Counted from the first letter of the stretch, positions 7,360 to 14,327 are shown. The stretch: 19,901 bases of DNA from Lachnoclostridium sp. UBA7097 (GCA_002499945.1 DKYP01000181.1:1-19901), one strand, 5' to 3'. The notes: generated from the letters alone by a model not told the origin. Numbers and translations: made by a program.

Positions 7360-8448
7360 TTATTCCTTTTTGTAAAGACCAGTTTTGCCAATAAGGAACG
7401 GAAATCTTGAATTAATTATTTCTACTATGCTGTATTCTATCAGAAGAAGTATTGCAAGCACAACAAGACATTCAGCTACATATTCCATACTCCCTGTATT
7501 TGGTATAAACCCAACTTTCTTCCAACCCTCATATGCCACAGTCCTCATTCCAAACACGGTATGTGTACACATAATAATAAGTGAATTTTTGCCCCAGTAA
7601 TCCAAAAAGTTTAATTTTATAAATGTTGTTATAAAATCAAGTATTAGTATTGCACCTACTGAGCCTATAATTCCACATACATAGAACAGATAAGGGTATG
7701 TGCCTTCTTTCATATTGTTAAAATCAACGCCTGTATTTATTTGTGATAAAATAAGGTTTACAAGTGATAATGGTATGCCAAGGGCAAGTTTTATTCCATT
7801 GCCTTTAATCCTGCTGTAAAAAATATATATTATATACCCTGCCCCAAGGAACCATGCCGCTGAAAGCCCTTTACAGACTGCATTGGCAAACTTTATAACA
7901 TTGTCATATGCATCACCTGGCTGCATTTCAAATATACCCCCTGCAGAAAATGCATCATTTATTATAAATGAAAGCCTTATGGCAAATAATCCTGCTACCG
8001 CATATAATGCCTTTATTACTTTAGGGCTTCTTAAAAGCCAGAAAAATATTAATTCACCAATAAAAAGTGTTGGTATAAACCACATTGAGTTTACACCTTT
8101 TAAAAATATACTGTCATAAAGATAACTTAAAAATGTATCCCATATTTTTTCTGCCGGCTTATGTTTCAAGTAAACGCAGGCTGTCTTAAATAAAGTCCCT
8201 GCTATGCTGAATATAACATATGGTATCCCAAGGCTTTTTATAATTTTTCCTGCAAATACCCCAAAACTCCTGTTTTTTGCTGAGCCTGAGTAAGACATAA
8301 GAAAACCTGATATTATATAAAATATTGATACTTTAAAAGACGCCATCCATAAATCAACCGGATTGCCGAACTTTGTAATATGGCCTAATGCTATCATAAG
8401 TATACTAAGCCCTTTTGCCGCATCAACATATGCAATACGTTCTTTCAT
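7360..8448 (-). CDS. Acyltransferase 3 family integral membrane protein
   Basis: Predicted membrane O-acyltransferase that modifies extracellular polysaccharide or another surface glycan; the substrate cannot be told from sequence. The 362-residue protein begins with the family signature (YVDAAKGLSILMIALGH, with the conserved His at about 22) and has roughly ten hydrophobic segments, including FYIISGFLMSY, MWFIPTLFIGELIFFWLL and SLIIMCTHTVFG near the C-terminus. Length is typical of stand-alone members; no SGNH domain is fused. The ATG at 8448 has GGGGGA five bases upstream, with a short GC-rich hairpin just before that. The small two-segment membrane protein gene follows in the same direction. 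Confidence 0.88.
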   Translation of the reverse strand: MKERIAYVDAAKGLSILMIALGHITKFGNPVDLWMASFKVSIFYIISGFLMSYSGSAKNRSFGVFAGKIIKSLGIPYVIFSIAGTLFKTACVYLKHKPAEKIWDTFLSYLYDSIFLKGVNSMWFIPTLFIGELIFFWLLRSPKVIKALYAVAGLFAIRLSFIINDAFSAGGIFEMQPGDAYDNVIKFANAVCKGLSAAWFLGAGYIIYIFYSRIKGNGIKLALGIPLSLVNLILSQINTGVDFNNMKEGTYPYLFYVCGIIGSVGAILILDFITTFIKLNFLDYWGKNSLIIMCTHTVFGMRTVAYEGWKKVGFIPNTGSMEYVAECLVVLAILLLIEYSIVEIINSRFPFLIGKTGLYKKE

Positions 8449-8461
8449 AAAAATCCCCCAT

Positions 8462-8476
8462 GCCGCCTCCGGCGGC
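8462..8476 (-). promoter_or_regulatory. GC hairpin beside the acyltransferase ribosome binding site
   Basis: GCCGCC and GGCGGC form a 6-bp stem with a 3-base loop. On the minus strand the hairpin holds GGAGG and ends shortly before the GGGGGA that precedes the ATG. A second hairpin, GAAAAACGC/GCGTTTTTC (8489-8497 with 8505-8513), lies upstream in the same leader and resembles a terminator. Together they could limit expression, which is inference. Confidence 0.4.
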
Positions 8477-8531
8477 TCAAATAAAGATGAAAAACGCTGG
8501 TTTTGCGTTTTTCCAGATAAGCTGTATAATT

Positions 8532-8537
8532 ATTATA
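8532..8537 (-). promoter_or_regulatory. Possible -10 box for the acyltransferase operon
   Basis: TATAAT occurs on the minus strand about 85 bases before the acyltransferase start, after the groEL terminator. The -35 region is poor (TTATAA-like at about 17 bases), so this is only a likely promoter. Confidence 0.4.
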
Positions 8538-8580
8538 CTACAAAAACCATTTTTTTATAAGACAGGATTTTGTAACTTAT

Positions 8581-8613
8581 AAAGGCGTGCCTGGAAACCA
8601 GACACGCCCTTTT
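8581..8613 (-). terminator. groESL terminator hairpin
   Basis: An 11-bp stem (8584-8594 with 8598-8608) around a 3-base loop. In the minus-strand RNA the one non-Watson-Crick position is a U-G pair; in the plus-strand RNA it would be a C-A mismatch. This favours function in the groEL transcript. The following T-tract (TTTATAAG) is weak. It begins about 45 bases after the groEL stop. Confidence 0.7.
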
Positions 8614-8657
8614 AGCCCAGAGGCTTTATACCTGTGCTATATTAACTTCTGTTTAAA

Positions 8658-10283
8658 TTACATCATTCCCATTGGGGCACCGCCGCCTGCTGGCATTGCA
8701 GGAGCTTCTTCTTTAATTGTAGACACTACAGATTCTGTTGTAAGAAGTGTAGATGCTACGCTTGTTGCATTCTGGAGTGCGCTTCTTGTAACCTTTGCAG
8801 GGTCAACAATACCAGCCTGCACCATATTTGTATATTCTTCTTTTAATACATCAAATCCTGTACCTGCTTCTGATTCACGTACCTTATTGATAATTACAGC
8901 ACCTTCAAGCCCTGCATTCTGTGCAATTATCATAAGTGGTGATTCAAGTGCCTTTAAGATAATGTTAGCACCTGTCTTTTCGTCACCTTCAAGTGTTGAA
9001 GCAAGGTCTGCAACCTTTTTAGCTGCATGGATATATGCTGAACCACCACCTGAAATAATACCTTCTTCAACAGCAGCCCTTGTTGCTGCAAGTGCATCTT
9101 CCATACGGAGTTTAGCTTCCTGCATTTCTGTTTCTGTAGCAGCACCAACACGGATTACAGCTACACCACCTGCAAGTTTAGCAAGCCTTTCCTGGAGTTT
9201 CTCTTTATCAAAATCAGATGTTGTTTCTTCAATCTGTGACCTTATCTGTGTAATTCTTGAAGAAATTGCATCCTTGTCGCCAAGGCCGTCAACAATAATT
9301 GTATTTTCTTTCTGTACCTTAACTGATTTAGCACGTCCAAGCTGTTCCATTGTCGTATCTTTAAGGTCAAGCCCTACTTCTTCTGAAATAACTGTGCCGC
9401 CTGTAAGGATTGCTATATCTTCAAGCATTGCTTTTCTTCTGTCACCATATCCAGGGGCTTTTACAGCTACTACATTAAATGTTCCCCTTAACTTGTTAAT
9501 TACAAGTGTTGTAAGGGCTTCACCTTCTACGTCCTCTGCAATAATAAGGAGTTTTGCACTCTGCTGTACAACCTGCTCCAATAAAGGAAGGATTTCCTGG
9601 ATATTTGAAATCTTTTTATCTGTTATAAGGATATATGGATTATCAAGGTTTGCTTCCATCTTATCCATATCTGTAGCCATATAAGCTGAAACATAACCCC
9701 TGTCAAACTGCATACCTTCTACAAGGTCAAGTTCAGTTTTCATTGTTTTGGATTCTTCTATTGTAATTACACCATCGTTAGAAACCTTTTCCATTGCATC
9801 AGCAACCATTTCACCAACAAATTCATCACCTGCTGAAATAGCGGCAACTTTAGCTATCTGGTCTTTGCCTGTAACCTTTGAACTCATTTCTGCAATAGCA
9901 TCAACTGCACAGTCACATGCTTTCTTCATTCCTTTACGGAGAATAATAGGGTTGGCACCTGCTGCAAGGTTCTTGATTCCTTCATTTACCATAGCCTGTG
10001 CAAGGACTGTAGCTGTTGTAGTACCATCACCTGCTACATCATTTGTCTTTGTAGCAACTTCTTTAACAAGCTGTGCGCCCATATTTTCAAAACCATCTTC
10101 AAGCTCTATGTCCTTTGCTATTGTAACACCATCATTTGTAATAAGTGGTGCACCAAATGATTTGTCAAGAACTACATTTCTTCCTTTTGGTCCTAAAGTA
10201 ACCCTGACTGTATCTGCAAGTTTATTAACACCTGCTTCAAGTGCTGCCCTGGCTTCTGCCCCAAACTTAATCTCTTTTGCCAT
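8658..10283 (-). CDS. groL: Chaperonin GroEL (60 kDa, Hsp60)
   Basis: ATP-driven double-ring chaperonin that folds proteins with the GroES lid in the cytosol. The 541 residues match the usual length. Visible signatures are LGPKGRNVVLDKSFG and GDGTTTATVLAQ in the nucleotide-binding equatorial domain, the apical-domain EGMQFDRGYVSAY, AAVEEGIISGGG near 400, and a Met/Gly-rich tail (GGGAPMGMM). The ATG at 10283 is chosen because it gives the conserved start MAKEIKFG and follows GGAGG at 10-base spacing; an in-frame ATG at 10304 would add seven atypical residues. It is the second gene of the groES-groEL operon and is followed by a hairpin terminator. Regulation is through the CIRCE element upstream of groES. 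Confidence 0.98.
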   Translation of the reverse strand: MAKEIKFGAEARAALEAGVNKLADTVRVTLGPKGRNVVLDKSFGAPLITNDGVTIAKDIELEDGFENMGAQLVKEVATKTNDVAGDGTTTATVLAQAMVNEGIKNLAAGANPIILRKGMKKACDCAVDAIAEMSSKVTGKDQIAKVAAISAGDEFVGEMVADAMEKVSNDGVITIEESKTMKTELDLVEGMQFDRGYVSAYMATDMDKMEANLDNPYILITDKKISNIQEILPLLEQVVQQSAKLLIIAEDVEGEALTTLVINKLRGTFNVVAVKAPGYGDRRKAMLEDIAILTGGTVISEEVGLDLKDTTMEQLGRAKSVKVQKENTIIVDGLGDKDAISSRITQIRSQIEETTSDFDKEKLQERLAKLAGGVAVIRVGAATETEMQEAKLRMEDALAATRAAVEEGIISGGGSAYIHAAKKVADLASTLEGDEKTGANIILKALESPLMIIAQNAGLEGAVIINKVRESEAGTGFDVLKEEYTNMVQAGIVDPAKVTRSALQNATSVASTLLTTESVVSTIKEEAPAMPAGGGAPMGMM

Positions 10284-10351
10284 AATATATTTTCCTCCAT
10301 TCAAATCAAATCAATTTATAAAATGTTTATTGCTGCCTGCTATAGCTGTAA

Positions 10352-10639
10352 TTAGTCCTCAACCTTTGCAACTATATCATTCTGGCGTACTACTATAAAT
10401 TCATCATCGTCAAGCTTAACCTCTGTACCTGCATATTTGGAATAAATAACTTTATCCCCTACAGATACCTGCATAACTACTTCCTTGCCATCTACAACAC
10501 CGCCAGGGCCTACAGCAATAACTTCTGCCTGCTGTGGCTTCTCCTGTGCATTACCTGGTAATACAATTCCTGATTTTGTGGTTTCTTCTGCTTCTAACTG
10601 TTTTAAAACAACTCTGTCTCCTAATGGTGATAACTTCAT
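10352..10639 (-). CDS. groS: Co-chaperonin GroES (10 kDa)
   Basis: Heptameric lid that caps GroEL. The 95-residue protein starts MKLSPLGDRVVLKQ, includes the mobile-loop region EEETTKSGIVLPG-like segment (AEETTKSGIVLPG, about residues 17-29), the GPGG turn and the C-terminal strand FIVVRQNDIVA. The ATG at 10639 follows AAAGGAGG at 9-base spacing; the in-frame ATG at 10681 would start inside the CIRCE element and is rejected. First gene of the operon; groEL follows after 68 bases. Heat-shock control by HrcA is expected from the CIRCE site. Confidence 0.97.
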   Translation of the reverse strand: MKLSPLGDRVVLKQLEAEETTKSGIVLPGNAQEKPQQAEVIAVGPGGVVDGKEVVMQVSVGDKVIYSKYAGTEVKLDDDEFIVVRQNDIVAKVED

Positions 10640-10670
10640 AATATATATCCTCCTTTTCAAATCGCATTTA

Positions 10671-10697
10671 CTAGCACTCACTCGTTTTGAGTGCTAA
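10671..10697. promoter_or_regulatory. CIRCE operator (HrcA-binding site)
   Basis: CTAGCACTC, a 9-base spacer and GAGTGCTAA match the CIRCE consensus (TTAGCACTC-N9-GAGTGCTAA) with one mismatch at the first base. It lies between the groES promoter and its ribosome binding site, the usual position for HrcA repression in Firmicutes. hrcA itself is not in this window. Confidence 0.97.
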
Positions 10698-10707
10698 CCA
10701 TAGACAT

Positions 10708-10736
10708 AATATATTTCATTTGGAAATTTTGTGCAA
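10708..10736 (-). promoter_or_regulatory. groESL promoter
   Basis: On the minus strand TTGCAC (10731-10736) and TATATT (10708-10713) are 17 bases apart, directly upstream of CIRCE. The minus strand further upstream, about 10745-10830, is strikingly purine-rich (A and G runs), which might act as an UP-like element; that is inference. Confidence 0.75.
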
Positions 10737-10917
10737 TACAATCCATAGTTATATTTTGCGATATATCTTTTATATTCTCTTTTTTGCTCTTTTATTCTCT
10801 CTTTATCTTACTTTTTGTATTCTTTTGCAAAATGCAGCCCCCTTTTTTGTAATAATATCCATAAATGGGAAATATTATACGTTTTTTATTGGGGAGATTA
10901 TTTGGCTGGTTATTTGG

Positions 10918-11105
10918 GCTGGCAATTCCAAAGGATACCACAGACAGCCGCTTCCGCTTGGACAAACCACGCAATGGATGCATAAAGCCCCTATGCTTCA
11001 AAGGAAAAACATCTTTGAAGCATTTAGTACGGGGCTTAAGCACCAGCGGTTTTGTACAGCTGTCTTTTGGTATCCTTTGGAATTTGCCAGCTAATTTACT
11101 CTTTG
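10918..11105 (-). repeat. Hairpin element A (covarying repeat, possible structured RNA)
   Basis: A long imperfect hairpin. The outer stem pairs 10918-10940 with 11068-11091; GACAGC (10943-10948) pairs with 11059-11064; AAGCCCC (10985-10991) pairs with 11031-11037; the apex is a perfect 11-bp stem (10993-11003 with 11013-11023) with a 9-base loop. Sense is called minus because that strand aligns with element B. A shared CAAAGAGTA segment (11097-11105) flanks the outer stem. Element A lies in the 630-base gap between groES and hicA. Open frames crossing it on both strands are by-products of the palindrome. No transposase is nearby. Confidence 0.8.
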
Positions 11106-11267
11106 CAGGATTTAAATAAAAACCAAGATATAAAACACATCTATCCACTTTAAAAACGGCTAGCTTATTGCTATCAAACATTAAAGTGTATTAATTTGTA
11201 AATAATTGCTATTAAAAAATGCTATAATACATATGTTCTTCTATATGCCTAATTAAAATTACACATC

Positions 11268-11289
11268 ATGCGACTAAAAATAGTTGCAT
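11268..11289. promoter_or_regulatory. Putative HicB operator overlapping the hicAB -35 box
   Basis: ATGCGACTA and TAGTTGCAT flank AAAA as an inverted repeat matching at 8 of 9 positions. Its right arm contains the -35 hexamer TTGCAT of the hicAB promoter. HicB antitoxins with ribbon-helix-helix ends bind such palindromes to repress their own operon; binding here is inferred from position. Confidence 0.55.
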
Positions 11290-11312
11290 ATTTTTTACCA
11301 TAATGCTATATT
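11284..11312 (+). promoter_or_regulatory. hicAB promoter
   Basis: TTGCAT (11284-11289) and TATATT (11307-11312) are 17 bases apart. Transcription would begin near 11319, leaving a very short leader before the AGGGGA ribosome binding site. An isolated TATAAT at 11223-11228 lacks a good -35. Confidence 0.6.
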
Positions 11313-11332
11313 ATAAAAAAGGGGAATTGTTA

Positions 11333-11584
11333 ATGAGCAGAAAAAATAAACTGATTGAAAAATTACTTGAAAAACCAAAAGACTTTACTTTTGATGAAAT
11401 GAAATCCCTGTTGTCATACTTTGGATATGAATTAAAACAAGGAAGGACAGGCTCAGGGGTAAAATTTATAAAAGAAGGAAGCAATGAAGTAATAAATTTC
11501 CATAAACCACATCCAGATGGGATATTAAAACGGTATGTACTGGAACAGGTAATAGAAAAATTAAGGAAGGATGGTTTTTTATGA
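11333..11584 (+). CDS. hicA: HicA-type mRNA interferase toxin
   Basis: Predicted toxin of a type II HicAB system; HicA proteins carry a double-stranded-RNA-binding-like fold and cleave mRNA to stall growth. The 83-residue product matches the longer HicA subclass: KLIEKLLEKPKDFTFDE, then LSYFGYELKQGRTGSG, and the HKPHP motif (residues 57-61). In compact HicAs a catalytic His follows the GS pair; here the residue is Gly (GSGVKF), and the HKPHP histidines may matter instead. The ATG at 11333 is chosen over the one at 11303 because AGGGGA precedes it and the protein begins as in the family. It overlaps hicB by 4 nt (ATGA), implying translational coupling. Toxin-first order is usual for hicAB. Confidence 0.85.
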   Translation: MSRKNKLIEKLLEKPKDFTFDEMKSLLSYFGYELKQGRTGSGVKFIKEGSNEVINFHKPHPDGILKRYVLEQVIEKLRKDGFL

Positions 11585-11913
11585 GTAATTTGTTGTCGTA
11601 CAGAAATTATAATGGAACAGTTGAATATTCAAGAGAGGACAGGTGCCTTTTTGGAAAAGTTATTGGAATAAAATCTTTGTTATCCTATGAAGGGGCTTCC
11701 GTGAAGGAACTGGAAGAAGATTTTATAAATGTAATTAATGGATATCTAGCGGACTGTAAAGAAAGAAATACCGAACCTGAACAGCCTTATAAGGGTACGT
11801 TTAATATCAGGATAAGCCCGGAACTTCACCGTAATATTGCAGTATATGCTATTGAACATGGAAAAAGTCTTAATGCAGTTGTCGAAGAAGCTATTGGAAA
11901 TATGTTCAGATAA
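11581..11913 (+). CDS. hicB: HicB-type antitoxin
   Basis: Predicted antitoxin that binds and blocks HicA and represses the operon. The 110-residue protein has the HicB N-terminal partial RNase H-like fold (YNGTVEYSREDRCLFGKVIGI, then the helix VKELEEDFINVINGYLADC), a short linker, and a C-terminal ribbon-helix-helix DNA-binding segment (FNIRISPELHRNIAVYAIE, about residues 74-105). Its ATG overlaps the hicA stop. A likely operator palindrome covers the operon's -35 box. A bidirectional terminator follows about 115 bases downstream. Confidence 0.88.
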   Translation: MSNLLSYRNYNGTVEYSREDRCLFGKVIGIKSLLSYEGASVKELEEDFINVINGYLADCKERNTEPEQPYKGTFNIRISPELHRNIAVYAIEHGKSLNAVVEEAIGNMFR

Positions 11914-12026
11914 TATATAAAGAAAAATGTAACAATAAGTGATACTTGGATTTAAAAATGTGCACCTGTTTCAACCGCTGTTACGACCGGTGGGGTTAAA
12001 ACTTCCCATTACCAAAATTAGGAATA

Positions 12027-12064
12027 GAAAAGCCCCGGTGTCTGCATCACTGGGGCTTTTTTCT
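12027..12064. terminator. Bidirectional terminator between hicB and the second surface-protein gene
   Basis: AAAAGCCCC (near 12028-12036) pairs with GGGGCTTTT (12052-12060), with extra pairing inside. T-runs follow on both strands (TTTTTT on plus, TTTTCT on minus). It would end hicAB on the plus strand and the gene at 12195-13574 on the minus strand. The rest of the 281-base gap holds a minor inverted repeat near 11969-12002 and no gene. Confidence 0.8.
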
Positions 12065-12194
12065 GTCCACATGGACTATTTATATCATTTTGCCTGCATA
12101 TATGATATCATATATTTGCAGTTATTTTAAGTATATACAAAAAAATTTTTTATTCTTACCTGCATAGTTACTGTCCGCTATGTGACCAGTAATG

Positions 12195-13574
12195 TTATTT
12201 TTTTATAGTTGCTGCCAGTTTAACTTTCTTTTTGTTTTCATTGCATGTAAACGTTATAGAAACTTTTGTATTTTTATTATTTTTCAGCCCTGTTGCTGTA
12301 ATTTTAAATTGCCCATTTTTGCCTTGTACAGGTGTAACTTTTACATAGCTTTGTGAAGCATCCGCCACTGTAGCAGTATATGTACAGTCATCTGTCTTTG
12401 TGCCACCAGGCGCAATGCCAGCCACACATACGTCCAGAGAGCCTCCCTGGCTTATAGAAGGGTTTTTAAGCCTGTTACCTGAAATATCCCTTGCTTCAAG
12501 CTTTGTAGGCGCCATAAGGACATTTACGGGGCAGCATTCATAAGCACCATTCTTTCCTGTATCAATAATCCACAGATAGACAAGACCCTTTTCCTTACCG
12601 GCAGCCGTTACAGTTACCTGCCCATTTTTAATATTTGCCTTCGCAATCTTCGCCGCATCCCTGTCAACAATTTTATTCTTTGACACCACAGGCTTTGTAC
12701 TGGAAGTAGTAATGCCAGCAATAACCTTTCCAGAAGATGGTTTTACCACACCTTTGCTGTTAAGTGTATAATTGTAAGACGGCAGGATATCAGTATATGC
12801 AGTAAACTGCTTATTATTTACAACATTACCATCAATCTTTTTATTAATTCCATTGCCATAAAGAATAACAGGAGAACCCTTTACAGGGCTGGTGTAATCA
12901 TAATCATTAAATAAGTGTTTGCAATCCGGAACGATTGCACTTCCTGTAGGTACTGTTGGAACTGGTGATGGTGAAACTGACGGTGTTGGTGATGGTGAAC
13001 CTGTTGGTGAAGGGGTAGCTGTTGGGGCAGGTTCAGATGTATTTGTTGGATTAATTTTGACAGAGTAACCTTCTTCATAAAAATATTCTCCTCCACTAGG
13101 AAAATAAAAACTAACAGTAGTAAATTTTATTATACTTTCTTTATCAATATCTTCTAAACATTGAAATTGCAAATTTACAAATTGCTCACCTTCCCTAATA
13201 TAGTTTTGAGCATTTCCACCAGTGTATATAATAAAATAATCATCATAACAATGTAATATATCGCAAAGTCTTCCTATTGGTTCACAATTATATGGCTTTA
13301 ATAAAGAGTTGTCCAAATTAACATCACAGTCTATACCATTTATAGGTTCTGTACCTGTATATATCAAAGTAAGTGTTATAATATCTCCTTTTTTGCAATT
13401 AACCATATCTGTTGTAATACACATATCAGCTTCTTTTTTTCCTGTATCTACTGGTAATACAATATTATTCTCTGCCTCTGCCCTTTTGTAATTATACCTC
13501 CCCACACTTCCAAATATAATTGCAATTACCAGAAAAACTGCTATCCTTCTTATTAATTTTCTTTTTTGTTCCAT
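12195..13574 (-). CDS. Secreted surface protein: cohesin-like N-domain, Pro/Thr/Ser linker, Ig-like C-part
   Basis: The 459-residue protein is probably exported. A basic start and hydrophobic AVFLVIAIIFGSVG (residues 12-25) form a signal peptide or N-terminal anchor. Residues 50-175 are a beta-rich domain resembling cohesin/CBM-like modules (KKGDIITLTLIYTGTEPINGIDCDVNLD), Cys-containing. Residues 176-212 form a Pro/Thr/Ser linker (TPSPTGSPSPTPSVSPSP). The C-terminal half looks like one or two bacterial Ig-like (BIG2-type) domains, ending NENKKKVKLAATIKK. No sortase motif or dockerin is seen. The ATG at 13574 follows AAAGGAGG at 7-base spacing. Its leader carries a CCAG...CTGG hairpin at about 13628-13664. 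The cohesin and Ig assignments are by eye and moderately sure; the ligand is unknown. Confidence 0.8.
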   Translation of the reverse strand: MEQKRKLIRRIAVFLVIAIIFGSVGRYNYKRAEAENNIVLPVDTGKKEADMCITTDMVNCKKGDIITLTLIYTGTEPINGIDCDVNLDNSLLKPYNCEPIGRLCDILHCYDDYFIIYTGGNAQNYIREGEQFVNLQFQCLEDIDKESIIKFTTVSFYFPSGGEYFYEEGYSVKINPTNTSEPAPTATPSPTGSPSPTPSVSPSPVPTVPTGSAIVPDCKHLFNDYDYTSPVKGSPVILYGNGINKKIDGNVVNNKQFTAYTDILPSYNYTLNSKGVVKPSSGKVIAGITTSSTKPVVSKNKIVDRDAAKIAKANIKNGQVTVTAAGKEKGLVYLWIIDTGKNGAYECCPVNVLMAPTKLEARDISGNRLKNPSISQGGSLDVCVAGIAPGGTKTDDCTYTATVADASQSYVKVTPVQGKNGQFKITATGLKNNKNTKVSITFTCNENKKKVKLAATIKK

Positions 13575-13756
13575 AGTTTTGCCTCCTTTTTAATTTCTTT
13601 CTGTTTGTTTACATTGACCGTAACAGACCAGAGAGAATTAAAGCTTTATGCTTTTTCTTCCCTGGCTTCCCACTATTCTGCGCTGGCAATAATATGCAAA
13701 TTTGATTTTTATAATTTAACTTTTATCTGCCATTGCTTTTAGCGGGAAACCAAAAT

Positions 13757-13788
13757 AAGGTGCTGGTATGCGTCCACACCAGCACCTT
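13757..13788. terminator. Strong hairpin, possible terminator or insulator
   Basis: AAGGTGCTGGT (13757-13767) and ACCAGCACCTT (13778-13788) form a perfect 11-bp stem with a 10-base loop. T-tracts on either side are weak (TTTAATG on plus, TTATTTTGG on minus). It separates the surface-protein leader from the RNA candidate. Confidence 0.55.
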
Positions 13789-13849
13789 TAATGTATAAAA
13801 AAGGTTGCAAAACAAAGAATCTCCCTGCATAAATACGCAAAAAACATGA

Positions 13850-13878
13850 TTGCAATAATAAAATAAATCATGTATAAT
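13850..13878 (+). promoter_or_regulatory. Near-consensus promoter of the RNA candidate
   Basis: TTGCAA (13850-13855) and TATAAT (13873-13878) are 17 bases apart. No protein gene with a ribosome binding site follows for 500 bases; a compact folded segment begins where transcription would start. Confidence 0.75.
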
Positions 13879-13884
13879 AAAAAT

Positions 13885-13985
13885 GCGTGTATCGCAGGAA
13901 ATCCTGTATGTGTGGTACTCTATCTACCATATCTTGCCTGGCATTGTTGGCGCAATGCCAGGTGGTACACCTGTTATTATTTTGA
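13885..13985 (+). ncRNA. Candidate small structured RNA or riboswitch-like element
   Basis: Downstream of the promoter at 13850-13878. GTGTATC (13887-13893) can pair with GGTACAC (13964-13970), enclosing three hairpins: CAGG/CCTG (13895-13906), TGGTA/TACCA (13913-13929), and a perfect 10-bp CCTGGCATTG/CAATGCCAGG (13937-13962). An alternative hairpin, CAGGTG/CACCTG (13959-13964 with 13968-13973), followed by TTATTATTTT, would act as a terminator and cannot coexist with the closing stem or the end of the third hairpin. It does not match any RNA class I recognise. It may be a stand-alone RNA or a switch; no gene follows closely. Confidence 0.5.
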
Positions 13986-14135
13986 TTTCCCAATTCTTAT
14001 TTTAGCATAACTGCTGTATAAGTTCAAGTATAATTATTCTTTGTATTTCTTCATTTTTTAGTGGTAAAGTCCAGACAGCCCAGTTTTCCCGGTTTATGCA
14101 ATATTACCAGCTGTTCCTGACGTTCTGGAAGTATA

Positions 14136-14327
14136 CAAAGAGTAGATTGTCTGGCAAAGTCCAAATGTGGTTTTAAAGGACAGCTGTATGGGGCCGCTGG
14201 TGTTTAAATCCCGTATTAAATGCTTCAAAGATGTTTTTTCTTTGAAGCATAGGGATTTTATGCACCATTGCGTGACCCATCCAAGTGAAAACGTGCTTGT
14301 CCGCAAAACCACTTTGGACTTGCCAGA
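14136..14327 (+). repeat. Hairpin element B (covarying repeat, possible structured RNA)
   Basis: Second member of the family of element A, on the opposite strand. The outer stem pairs 14150-14174 with 14305-14327. GGACA near 14178 pairs with TGTCC near 14298. AAATCCC (14206-14212) pairs with GGGATTT (14252-14258). The apex is the same perfect 11-bp stem as in A (14220-14230 with 14240-14250), with a nearly identical loop. Shared unpaired segments include GTA(C/T)TAA, CCATTGCGTG and TCCAAG. It ends about 65 bases before the AAA-ATPase/nuclease gene, in the same orientation. The rest of the 820-base gap holds the features at 13757-13985 and, at 14069-14129, a weaker TCCAGA...TCTGGA fold. Confidence 0.8.

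Noticed and set aside
8587..9684. Long open frame on the plus strand (365 codons) antisense to groEL
   Set aside because: It lies opposite groEL, has a Ser/Ala/Ile-rich composition typical of an antisense shadow, no ribosome binding site and no recognisable domain.
10792..11181. Small open frames on both strands over element A, resembling those over element B (14094-14367)
   Set aside because: Similarity between the frames follows from the shared hairpin sequence. They lack ribosome binding sites and both strands read equally well, as expected for a palindrome.
13570..13740. Cobalamin-riboswitch-like words (GTGGGAAGCCAGGGAAG) in the leader of the second surface-protein gene
   Set aside because: Only a short stretch is reminiscent; the conserved B12-box and the rest of the core are missing and the gene product has no link to cobalamin.
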